From the NCBI GenBank assembly GCA_014529385.2, contig CM043964.1:7657997-7721996 (forward strand): a stretch of DNA of 64,000 nucleotides. Reading direction: 5' to 3'. The notes below the pieces were generated by a model. That model was not told where the DNA came from and ran no database searches. It saw only the letters and a list, made by a program, of their open reading frames with translations. Shown in pieces: positions 54,631 to 64,000 of the stretch; position 1 is the first letter of the stretch, and each line of letters begins with the position of its first letter. The position numbers and the translations under genes are program-made. This DNA comes from Adiantum capillus-veneris. Lineage: Eukaryota; Streptophyta; Polypodiopsida; Polypodiales; Pteridaceae.

Positions 54631-55347
54631 CAAAGGATACAAGCATCGTCTTCGTCTCAACAAGAACTTCCTTGGCGAGCTCATGAATTGGGCAAAGCTC
54701 CAGCCTCATTTTCTGAAGTTGGCCAATCTTCAGCCGCTCAAAATATCGTGGACACCGGCAAGCTACTGGACAAAGGGAAAAGCTTGTTAGTCAAGGAAAC
54801 CTTGCCGTTATTCAAGATTAGTGATATAGATGAGGATAGTAAATCTTTCTCCATAGAGGGGAAAATCTTGAATTGGTATGGCACATATCGTTCTATCTCC
54901 CCTGGGCAAAAGAAAAATGCATGCTACTTCAAGTTCGACATCGTCGATGCCGATTGCATTGACACGATCACGGTCGTCCTTATGGATCCCTTCATTGAGA
55001 CCTAGACCAAGAAGCTCAAGATCGGCTTGTTCGTAAGGATTGACCGTCCTCTTGTGAGGGCTAAAAACCATAATGATGCTGGGTCAGCTTTGTTCTCCTT
55101 GCACGTCAGTGCGTCAACAACCATTCGACCTTGTGACCCATTCCCTGTTGCTTTAGCATTCTATCCTGAGACCAAGATAAGCACATTTCTTGCTGACGCA
55201 ACAATTTTTGAGACTACTAGCCCATGTTCGCCCTTGGCGACACTGGCGTTTGTTGTCTTGCAAAGCCGTAATTTCCATCAGAGAATTGGCACTACATTTG
55301 GGGATTTGGTTGTTTCTGATGGCCCAACCCCAGACGACAAAGCAGTT
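54631..55347 (+). pseudogene. RPA-like gene, exon 3 (OB folds)
   Basis: Follows a T-rich tract and GCAAG acceptor (54621-54630). Encodes QQELPWRAHELGKAPASFSE, LPLFKISDIDEDSKSFSIEG, KILNWYGTYRS, KKNACYFKFDIVDADCIDTI and TLAFVVLQSRNFHQRIGTTF, the pattern of RPA70-type DNA-binding domains found in Helitron RPA proteins. A TAG at 55003-55005 (IET stop TKKLKIGLFVRID) breaks it. The donor is GTACGT at 55348, phase 0. The protein would coat single-stranded DNA during rolling-circle transposition. Confidence 0.65.
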
Positions 55348-55416
55348 GTACGTATCAGAAGCATTGGCTTCAGCTTTTCTTTCTTTCGATATTGACAGAC
55401 CTTTTGCCATATGTAG

Positions 55417-55647
55417 GTCAGCTTTGTCAACTCTCGAAAGTATGACTATGATCGAGTCATGGCCCAGATGGCTAGGGAGGACATTGTTATGTTTGTGGCT
55501 AGGAATATTGGCCTCTTTGTTGGCAAGGTGCGCACATTGTCTGTTTTGGATGTCACAACTTTGGCCCCCGTGCGAGGATCACACTTGAAGGAAGAGTTGA
55601 CCACAGCATTTCATAGACAGTGTGAGATTCTCGGCTTTAATAGAGAG
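55417..55647 (+). CDS. RPA-like gene, exon 4
   Basis: Starts after TATGTAG with VSFVNSRKYDYDRVMAQMAR and runs through VARNIGLFVGKVRTLSVLDV to CEILGFNRE, ending before GTGACT. It is in phase 0 at both ends with introns of 69 and 74 bp, which fits short plant introns. Confidence 0.6.
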
Positions 55648-55721
55648 GTGACTTTGCATGGTTTGCACTCAACCGCATAAAGACATCTTTAGTGGTCTTC
55701 ACACATTTGTTTCTTTTGTAG

Positions 55722-56096
55722 GTTGTGGGGACTTTGCGCTTTGTGAACTTCAATAGAGCTCTCTTGCATTCCCAGTGCTCAGTTTGTGACTCGCCGAAGG
55801 TGAAGAAGGTTGAAGGCCGACTGTGTTGCTCTCTTTGCGATAAATATCACGTCATCAACACGACTCTCAGGCTGGAGGCACAGATCCGAAGAAGCGTTGA
55901 CAGACGTGTCGTGGTGGTTCAAGTGTCAGAGTCTATGGTGGATCGTCTTCTAAGCTTGCCAACGAGCTTCAAGGAGGTATACATGGAGAGCATTCCAGAG
56001 GCGAGGGATATTTTATTGACATCTGTTGTCAAGGGTGTGTTCAAAATTGGCACAAATGGGTCTATGATATCTTTCACTCCTCTGTTGGAAACCTAG
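55722..56096 (+). CDS. RPA-like gene, exon 5 with C4 zinc ribbon
   Basis: After TTTTGTAG it encodes VVGTLRFVNFNRALL, then CSVCDSPKVKKVEGRLCCSL plus CDK. The Cys pairs CxxC and CxxC resemble the zinc ribbon in the RPA70 C-terminal domain. The tail GVFKIGTNGSMISFTPLLET ends at TAG 56094-56096. Confidence 0.65.
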   Translation, partial: VVGTLRFVNFNRALLHSQCSVCDSPKVKKVEGRLCCSLCDKYHVINTTLRLEAQIRRSVDRRVVVVQVSESMVDRLLSLPTSFKEVYMESIPEARDILLTSVVKGVFKIGTNGSMISFTPLLET

Positions 56097-56339
56097 ATAC
56101 TTTGAGAGCATCGATTTCCATAGCTTTTGGCCTTTCACTACAAATAACTATGCTTCCTTATCTAGACCCCTCTACAATCAATGAACTAAATTTTGGCTTG
56201 TCCATTGTATATCGTGTTTCATAAAAAAATCGTATCTTGCTTTTGAGCCTTGTTGCCGTGGTGTCTCTCCATAACTCGCTCTCTATTCTTCCTTGCTCTC
56301 CATCTTTTCAACCTTCCAAACCACAGACTCTCTCACTCT

Positions 56340-56430
<91 letters not shown>

Positions 56431-56496
56431 CTAACACACACACGCAAACGAACACACAAGGTGACTAAATATTTACAATCTTTGCGTGTCTTTCCA
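56097..56496 (+). other. Spacer between RPA and Rep genes with (CT)n tract
   Basis: Contains (CT)n at 56343-56428. It probably includes the Rep promoter or 5' untranslated region. No gene is seen. Confidence 0.5.
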
Positions 56497-59400
56497 ATGG
56501 CTCACTTGGCCGAACACGATGCCGATACTATTTTTTCGGCACAATTTCCGAACAATTCAGACATCTTCCTCGCACTACACCATCTCCGAAACTCAACAGG
56601 CACACCGCATGACCTTAGATCGAATTTACTCAATGACTTGTTTGAGAGCTTCTTGCTTGAAAGACATGCTGTCCCGGGTGCTTGCCACTTCTTCTGTACT
56701 GATGGGTCCACTAGCACAATGACGGTCACAAAATTCTCATCTTTGTATTCAACATGCGCCAACTCACTTGCTCTTAGCCTCGACGTGTTAACGGCCTTCT
56801 CTCGCTTTACGACTTGAAGGTTAAAAGTGTATTTGAAAAGAAATGGAAGCGTGAAAACAATCATCTTGGGGATGGCATCGAAACCATTTCTTGTAAAGGG
56901 CATTCTGCTTTTCGAAACAAGAAATGGCATCACATACCTTCCCACATTCACAACGTGCTCAAGCCGTGCACGTGTTGGATGGAAAGAAGATGAGGTGACC
57001 ACTTTGCATAGGCTATGCTTGTTACATGAGGATTTGCCTAATGTTGAGGTGGTCCGCATGTTCCAAGCCAAGCACACACACACGTTGCACACAACCCAGG
57101 CCGTCAAATGCAAGCTTTCACGCCTGAAGAACGAGAGGGGCCTGGTCACTGGTGCTCAAATACAACGCACCCATGCCAGCTTGAGTAAGACGATTAAGAA
57201 ATACAACAAAAGCATCAAGGACAAGCCCATTACACCCTACGGAAAATGTGGACGCTTGCTATTCCGCCGCCAGCTAACACATCAGCTTCTGCCTCCAGTT
57301 GCGAAATCCACTTCAAGAAAGCGAAGACGCTATGGAGATGTGTATGTCTGTAGCCAATGCAAGAAACACTCGACAAGCGATAGCAATCATCTGTGGAGCT
57401 TGTAAGAGACAGGGCTCAATCCAGCGCTTCCCTTTGTGTCAGATCTAAACCCCGTAGAGGCACGCTTGGCCTCCATTTGTATCCCCTTCGCCAAGATACG
57501 TAAACTGACATACGAAGGTCAGTATGGGCTTAGAGGTAGCGTTGTCAATGTGCTTGCCAACTTGGAGAAGAGCCAGGCTGTCCTGCCTCGCTTCATTGAG
57601 GATGAGGCTTCTGTCCTTGTGGGCATCAAACGCAAGCTCGAATACGATAGATGTTACCTAAGCGGTGTTGTGCGACCCCTGCTCACAACGCGTGCAACCA
57701 CTACTCTATTGTCCACACCACTCTACACGAGAGAAGGTGTCACGATCAATGACAAGTGGCTTGCACACCTTTCTAGTCTAAGTATGCCTCCTACGAATAC
57801 CGTTGATGCCAATGCGCATGATGTTGAGTTTAAGGATGAACAGACTGATGTCATGCTTCACGGGGTCACCAGTGCGGCAGAGGTTGTCGATTACAGTGGC
57901 AAGATTCTTCATGTTGCACCTTACGAGGGCAATTCACCGTTGAGCATCTTCACGGAAGATTATTTCGAAGAGTTGAGCTTCCCAACTCTTTTCTTCGGGT
58001 CCCCTAGAAGATATAGAGAGGCTGCAAGCAAAGATTATCAAACGATTGCAAAGTGGGAGCTCCTGAACGTTGACAGAAGATTCGCCTTGGACATCGAAAA
58101 TTTATTTTTCAAGTCTATCAAAATCATGTCACAACAAGTTGCTTCCTCTGTTTGGGTGCGAATGCACAAGGGAAAGCTAGCAGGTACAACTCTGACTGCA
58201 AGGCAAGTTGTACAAGACACAAACATAGAGAGCCTTCTCAACTCAAGATTAGGCTTCAGAGACTTCGAGGCACTACTCACATCCCCGACTACAAGGAAAA
58301 GATGAAAAAAAATGTCTTTGCAATGATCCGACAACTTGGACCGCCCACATTTTTTGTCACGTTCTCCTCCGTAGAGCGAAGATGGAAAGAGCTTCTTGTT
58401 GCACTAGAGAAGGTAGTCCCGCTGAGCCAAGAGCCTGAGGAGAGTTTGAGCTCATACCAACGTCGCCTCATTCGTGCCGACCCCATTATAACTGCTCGTT
58501 TCTACGTCAACAGGTTCAATGCAATGAAACGGTTATTACGGACTGATTCCTCTATATGTGGCAAAATACGAGATTTCTTTTTCATCACGGAGTTCCAAAG
58601 TCACGGTAGCCAACATGATCATGGTTTGTTGTGGCTAGAAAATGCTCCATCACTCACAACGCACTCAGATCAAGATATTGTAATGTTTATAGATACCCAC
58701 ATTAGCACAGATGGATACATCTTGCCCAATGACCTTTCTGAAGATTACAAGCACAAGCACCATAAGACTTGCCAAAAGAAGAGCAAAAGTTGTCGTTTTG
58801 GATTTCCACGTTTTCCCATGCCATTCACAACTATTATCCGGCAAGGAATACTTGAGGCGAACATAGCTAGACAAGGTAAGGTTTACTTGCAACAAGTTCG
58901 AAGACAACTCAGCCAAATTGATTTACAAAATGCGCCCACATTCGAAGAATGGCTAGAGCAAGCACAACTCTCCATGGAACAGTACTTGCTTGCATTGCAA
59001 GCAACTATCTCGGGACCCACTATTTTCCTCAAGCGCAAACCAAGCGATATATTCACGAACAACTTTCATAAGTCAATAGCTTCTCTTTGGAATGCAAACA
59101 CAGATATACAATTCGTGCTAAACGCACATGGAGCTGCGAGCTACTGCACCTCATACATGACAAAAATGGACAACACATTAATAGGAGCAATCAAGTCACA
59201 GCTTGATCACTGTGTCGCAAACAATGCAACAACATTGGAGAGACTGCGAAAAGTTGGTAGCACAATCCTTAACACACAGCAAATTAGTTCACAACAAGCT
59301 GCTTATATATGTCTCTCGCTTCCGTTGCATAGCTCCTTTAGAGAATTCATATACATAAATACTAATCCGCCTGAAGAACGTGCTCTCATTCTCAAAAAAA

Positions 59401-59741
59401 AGAACGCCTTGCAAAAAATGCACCCCAACACAACAGATATCTTCTCTGCCTCCATAATCGACAAATACGCCTCCAGACCACACTCATTCTTTCCCATGTG
59501 CTTGGCCCAGTTCGCTTCCACAACCAAAAATCCCTCCAAGCCTGACACGTTGCTTCGGAGGGCACGCATCATACGGTACGTTAGATACAATAAAGCCAAA
59601 AACCCTGACAACCACTATAGAGAACAATGCCTTCTCTTCCTGCCATGGGCAAGCAATGAGAATGAGCACCTGCTCGAAGGTTCGTCTTGGATCGATGTCT
59701 ACACTTCGAACATTGACACAGTGAAAAACAATGAATCATAG
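56497..59741 (+). pseudogene. Helitron Rep (HUH, two-tyrosine) part of the Rep-helicase gene
   Basis: One reading frame from ATG 56497, broken by TGA 56815-56817 and TAA 57403-57405, a 1-base shift near 58265, and TAG 59739-59741. After an N-terminal region comes a Cys/His patch (VCSQCKKHSTSDSNH). Next is SDLNPVEARLASICIPFAKI with YGLRGSVVNVLANLEKSQAV, the DUF6570-type part of Helitrons. Then come the Helitron N-domain (APYEGNSPLSIFTEDYFEEL, WELLNVDRRFALDIENLFFK) and Rep (FAMIRQLGPPTFFVTFSS, FITEFQSHGSQHDHGLLWL). The HUH site reads HDH at 58614-58622. The tyrosines of SYCTSYMTK are at 59142-59144 and 59154-59156 (Y-x3-Y). It would nick and join DNA. Confidence 0.88.
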
Positions 59742-62012
59742 TTCGTTGTCGAAACAGCTCCACTAGACAGGCTCGCAACAGCCATCGCAACTTCACGCAG
59801 CACGAGAAGTGTAAGCTCCTTGAACGATTTCGACAATGCCAACGTGATGATCAACACCCCATCAAAGCAACCGGCGAAGAAACCATTTGCTTTACATTTT
59901 TCCAAACATATTGGCATGACCAATGAGGATTTCCACGCATCAATAAAGAAGCTAAACCCACAACAGTGACTCATCCTCGATGACGTCATGCTCAAAAAAC
60001 GCATAGCACCGTCAGAAAAGATACATCTCTTCCTCACAGGTGGAGCAGGCACTGGAAAAACATTCACGTTGCTCTTGCTAGTCGAAACCCTCATTCGTTT
60101 CTACACACATAAGTCAGGCCACAATCCTGACTTTCCTAAGGCACTCCTAAAGGCATATACAGGCAAGGCAGCATTCAACATTGGTGGCACGACTATACAC
60201 TCAGCTTTACATTTGCCTTTGATAACTACGACACACACAAGTCTCGGAGCAGAAAAGCTAGATGCATTGTCCTTACTTTATCAAGATTTGGAGCTTGTAG
60301 TGTTTGATGAAGTCTCCTTGATAGGATCAAGTGTCTTCTCATTGGCTGACTCACGTCTTCGTGCCATCAAGAGAAAACACGACCAGCCTTTTGGTGGCCT
60401 TGATGTCATACTCTGTGGTGACCTCTGCCAAGCTAGCCCAGTCAAAGACTCCTGGATATTCACAAGCAAGCAACCTCTTCTAGAGGCGGTTGCACCTTCG
60501 TACTGGCATGAATTCCCTAAGTGCTACGAACTAACGACGACAATGAGACAAACCGATGGACAGTTTATAGAAGTCCTCAACCGAATGAGAATTGGCTCAC
60601 ACACCATCAGCGACCTTGATTACATTAACAGCTCCTTTCACAAAGAGTTACCTGCTGACATAACCATAGCACACCTATTCTACTCTAACAAGGCAAAGGA
60701 TGAACACAATGAAAAGGTCTTTGCACAATTGCCCGGTGAGCCACACATATTCAAAGCGACTGACAAGCGTGCCGCTTCATGCAGCAAAACAATAGCAATT
60801 TTATTGGATGCCAGACAAATTGCGGGTCTCCAAGCAACATTGCGCCTAAAGCCAGGCCTAGTGGTCGAGCTATGCACTGGAAATCTGGACATTCTCGACG
60901 GCCTCGTCAACGGTGCAAAAGGCGTCTACAAGTTGTACACTACATTCTTCGACACGACATGCCTCTGGATTCATTTCACCAACCCTAGCATAGGGCAAAA
61001 ACAAAGGTATGACCACCGTCATCTTTGCAACCCACTCACAATGCCTAATTGGACGCCAATTCTACGCATCGCACACGAATTCCAAATTAGCAAGAACTAC
61101 TTCAACACCCTCACACGCAAGCAATGCCCAGTTCAGCCTGCCGCAGCCCGCACAATTCACCGATCACAAGGGCTTACACTCAACACACTAGCTTTCAACC
61201 CCAAAGGAATTAGGTCTCACGGCCTCGCATACACTGCTCTCACACGAATTCGTGACACTGCAAATCTATATTTGATAGAGAGCTTGCTACCCTGCAACAT
61301 TCACACCGATGCATCTGTCCTTAAAGAACTCCACAAGTTGCGAACAGAAGCAGCTTATTCCCCCATCCAGAAGCATCTGCATCTCCACCAAGATACACAT
61401 TACATTGTGCAATCACTAAACGTCGTCTCCCTTGGAAAGCATGCAAACGATATCATCCACGACAAAAGCCTAATGGCCTCCGACATCCTCTGCCTACAAG
61501 AGACTCAACAACATACGACAACCATTCCAGGCTTCTGTAGCGTATCCTCAACACAACTACACGGCATCTCCATTCTCCATAAAAACAACCTAATACCTAC
61601 ACAAATACGCATTTGCATAAATCAAACACTTGAAATGATCCATGCAACTTTCCACTGCACCAACAAGTGCCTAGCGACAGTCATTTCACTCTACAGGGCA
61701 CCGACATCATCGCTCCCACGCTTCCTGCATAGCATCTCCAATCTTCTTAACTCAACCCGCACCATGCGACCACTAATCATAATGGGAGATTTCAACATTG
61801 ACGCACTTCAAGAAACTAGCACATATAGAACCCTTTCCAACCTCGTTCTCCAGCACGGTCTCCACCAATTGATACACCATCCAACCACAATACACAACTC
61901 TATACTAGACCATGTATGGGTTAGCAATGACATACCACAAACCACATCTGGAACTAACTATAACTACTGGTCCGACCACTCCACCACATACCTCCTCATC
62001 GCCAAAAACTAA
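59742..62012 (+). pseudogene. Helitron Pif1-type helicase fused to EEP endonuclease
   Basis: Same frame as the end of Rep. After TGA 59967-59969 it is open from 59988 for 674 codons. Helicase motifs are LFLTGGAGTGKTFTLLLLV (Walker A, 60039-60062), LVVFDEVSLIG (Walker B), LDVILCGDLCQASPV, YELTTTMRQTDGQF, AARTIHRSQGLTLNTLAF and HGLAYTALTRIRDTANLYL. From about residue 465 an endonuclease/exonuclease/phosphatase domain follows: SLNVVSLGKHAND, SDILCLQETQQ, IIMGDFNIDALQE (61785 onward), NSILDHVWVSND and YWSDHSTTYLL (61971 onward). The expected Asn, Glu, Asp-Asn and Asp-His residues are present. It unwinds and possibly cleaves DNA during transposition. EEP fusion is typical of Helentrons. Confidence 0.88.
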
Positions 62013-62155
62013 CCTTCCCTTGCTTTCTGCAGGCCATTGTGAGTCCTCACCTTGTTTACATTCCTTTTGAGATGGCCGTCGTTGCCCCTTTTGTTTTTAG
62101 CCAATTTTACCCTCTTTCACACATAAAACCTTATGTTTATTAAGTGGGCATCTTA
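62013..62155. other. Helitron 3' untranslated region
   Basis: No gene seen. AT-rich towards 62100-62150 (ACATAAAACCTTATGTTTAT is a small palindrome). Confidence 0.4.
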
Positions 62156-62205
62156 GAGCCCCTTCCCACGAGATTATCGTGCTGGAACGTAGCGGCTCCA
62201 AGCCC
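62156..62205 (+). other. Candidate Helitron 3' terminal hairpin
   Basis: Perfect hairpin CACGA-GATTA-TCGTG (62167-62181) directly followed by CTGG (62182-62185), nested in GAGCC (62156) and GGCTC (62193). Canonical Helitrons end in a hairpin then CTRR; here the spacing is shorter than usual. The boundary is tentative. Confidence 0.35.
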
Positions 62206-62419
62206 GGGCACCCCCAAAACTTCATGCTCATTAACAAAAAACCATCAAAACAAACCATTTTTCTTCCCCCAACTTCTCAACTCCCATCTCCTGTACACAA
62301 GCCCAATTGTCAAGCCGCAAATTCCTATTGATAACATGCCTTTCTATCTTTGGTCTCCACAAATCCCGTTGCACTCTGATCCTTCCAAACCTGCCAATCA
62401 AGGCCGCCAAAATGGCAAA

Positions 62420-64000
62420 AAATCATATGTCGCCTCCACATCATTGCCAACTACCGACTTCGATCAGTCATAACTTTTTGATCCAATGTCCGATTGATGA
62501 ACTGTAAACTCGTATGGCCTTCACTAGATGTATACTTTGCATACAAACCCTATCGAGGCTCCAAAAGCCACCGTATGGCACACCAATTGGGGCAACCATT
62601 TTGGCACAGACTCGGCCCCTGGCAAAACTTCAACCCTCTGTAACTTGGCCTTCGAGACTCCAAATGATGATCTGAGAAGATTGACATGCTCCACATTTTG
62701 AGCCCTTCATAGCCATATGCTGAAACCAGTTCTGACCATCTAGCACGACTTGTCATGTCCGTCTCAGATCTGCAAACACCTCCAGCTTCAAAGTGCCATA
62801 TCTTGGGCTTTGTAGCTTTGTTTGATGAGCCACATAGACCTGCTCGGTTAGCACTTCAAGCCCTTCATTACCAAGCAAACAACTAGCACTTTGGACATCC
62901 TTCACTTGCCACCCTATTTCACCCTCTCTGTAGCACTTTTGGCCAAAAACCACATAATGATTACATCTCTGCTGCCACTTGCATGTTTAGGATCTTCCCA
63001 TCTGCTCTAGACCTTTGCCATGCATCTATAAGCATACATATCACTGCTTGTGCCCTCTGCTAGGGTCAACAGGCTTTGGCTACACCAACACCACGCGCAA
63101 CGCCTAGAGAATTGCCCGCTACGGACACCATATCCAAGGCCAAGGGCAGCTCCTTGTGTTGCCTATTGGGAGTGCTCCCTTCAGGTCATATACCCCGCAA
63201 TGTCAGGCTTCAATACCCCATCACTCGTTCCACATGGCACTATCAGGTGCATTGCACTCGCAAGGCTTCCTTGGACTTCAGAAACAAACACATCAAAGCA
63301 TTAAAAATTCATTTTTTGCTAGCAACTTGCATTGTTTGCCATACCCTGCGTGAAACTCCAATCACCGAGCCAAAAAGCACCCTTGAAAACTTATGTTGTC
63401 AACCTCAAGCCCCTCCATCTTAGCTACAGTCCAACTATCTCCGGTCTTCCAATCAAGCTGATCAAAAATTGAAAAGCAAGCTGGCATCACATTGCCACCA
63501 ACTGGAACAAACTTCAACAAGTCATACCTTGGCCCTCATGATCCCGTTTGATGAGCCGTCAATTTTGGCTAGCCCCATACAATGTATATAACATCTTGGA
63601 ACCTAGGCAAGGCCTAAAATCTCTTAGTAGGCATGTGTTTTCTAAGGCGGGAAAGTTGGCCCATAATTGGCCCCTGGCAAATATTCAATTGGCCATAACT
63701 TTCTCTCTGGAGCTCCGATCGATAATTCGAGGAGATCGGCATGCTCCATTAACTTGAGCTCTTAAGTCCTATCTATTGACATTAGCTCTGGCCATTTCTC
63801 CCCATCTACCAGGTTTTTGCAAATACTTCTAGCTTTGAACTTTGATATCTTTCACAATTTGGCTCCGTTTTATGAGCCATTTAGACGGGCTTCTTGAGCA
63901 CTTTGAACACTACATTCTTGGGCATTGAAGCAGTCCTTTGGACACTTGGATCTGCTTTCCCAATTGGCCTTTCTCGAGCCTTCTTGGCCCAAAATACCAC
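62420..64000. repeat. Two diverged direct copies of a unit of about 1.05 kb
   Basis: Blocks at 62440-62960 and 63480-64000 share the order CAAGTCATA/CAGTCATAACTT, TTTGATGAGCC/GATGAACTGT, GGCCCCTGGCAAA, CTCTNTAACTTGGC/CATAACTTTCTCTC, GACATGCTCCA/GGCATGCTCCA, GAGC(C/T)CTT, TCTAGCTTTGAA/TCCAGCTTCAAA and TTTTGGCC. The second copy runs off the window. Small frames inside are not supported as genes. Confidence 0.55.

Larger units (their letters stand above)
42965..62185 (+). mobile_element. Helitron with RPA, Rep, helicase and EEP endonuclease (limits approximate)
   Basis: Plus-strand unit holding a spliced RPA-like gene (42965-56096) and a Rep-helicase-endonuclease frame (56497-62012). A hairpin followed by CTGG at 62167-62185 is a possible 3' end. 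The 5' terminus is not identified and must lie left of 42965. The gypsy G1b occupies an RPA intron. The Rep-helicase frame has four nonsense codons and one frameshift, so the copy is inactive. The C-terminal endonuclease places it with Helentron/Helitron2-type elements rather than the canonical plant Helitrons I know. Confidence 0.75.

Overview
The window looks like intergenic DNA of a land-plant nuclear genome built almost wholly from nested transposable elements, with very long (GA/CT)n and (GT)n microsatellites. Evidence for a plant: a Ty1/copia element whose primer-binding site matches initiator tRNA-Met, Ty3/gypsy elements with a second RNase H domain (the plant Tat type), a DUF659-type hAT transposase, and short introns. 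I cannot name the species. A non-flowering plant (fern, lycophyte or bryophyte) is a guess. No intact host gene, tRNA, rRNA or CRISPR array was found.

Layout. 1-966: tandem repeats and a dispersed repeat. 1005-20881: an old minus-strand Ty3/gypsy element (G2). Its integrase gene is split first by a nearly complete Ty1/copia element (1447-7003, 192-bp LTRs, 5-bp duplication), then by a plus-strand Tat-like gypsy (G1a, 7343-16374). The 3' LTR of G1a is itself split by a further 2.75-kb insertion (13344-16097). 22787-30330: a hAT transposon defined by CARGGATTT ends and a perfect 8-bp duplication. It carries a truncated transposase and, tail to tail with it, a decayed protein-kinase-like gene. 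30339-36400: remains of another minus-strand gypsy (G3), interrupted at 30733-32581 by a foldback element with arms of about 500 bp. 36840-38110 is a microsatellite cluster and 38700-39420 a degenerate minisatellite. 40741-41300 is a gag relic.

42965-62185 (limits approximate) is a decayed Helitron, all on the plus strand. It has a spliced RPA-like single-strand-binding gene, then a Rep (HUH, Y-x3-Y) plus Pif1-type helicase reading frame that ends in an EEP endonuclease domain. Endonuclease-bearing Helitrons are known to me mainly from outside flowering plants. An intron of the RPA gene is occupied by a second, almost complete G1 element on the minus strand (G1b, 45710-54595). The last 1.6 kb holds two diverged copies of a unit of about 1.05 kb.

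The elements act as separate replicons. The Helitron set (RPA, Rep, helicase, endonuclease) forms one rolling-circle machinery. The gypsy and copia sets (Gag, protease, RT, RNase H, integrase) form copy-and-paste machineries. Nearly all are inactivated, and most nonsense codons can be explained by a single C-to-T change (CGA, CAA or CAG to a stop), as expected for methylated, silenced DNA. Points of most interest are the hAT with its kinase passenger and five-hairpin array, the endonuclease Helitron, a leader segment shared by copia and gypsy, a pre-gag reading frame conserved between gypsy families, and a reverse-transcriptase frameshift common to both G1 copies.
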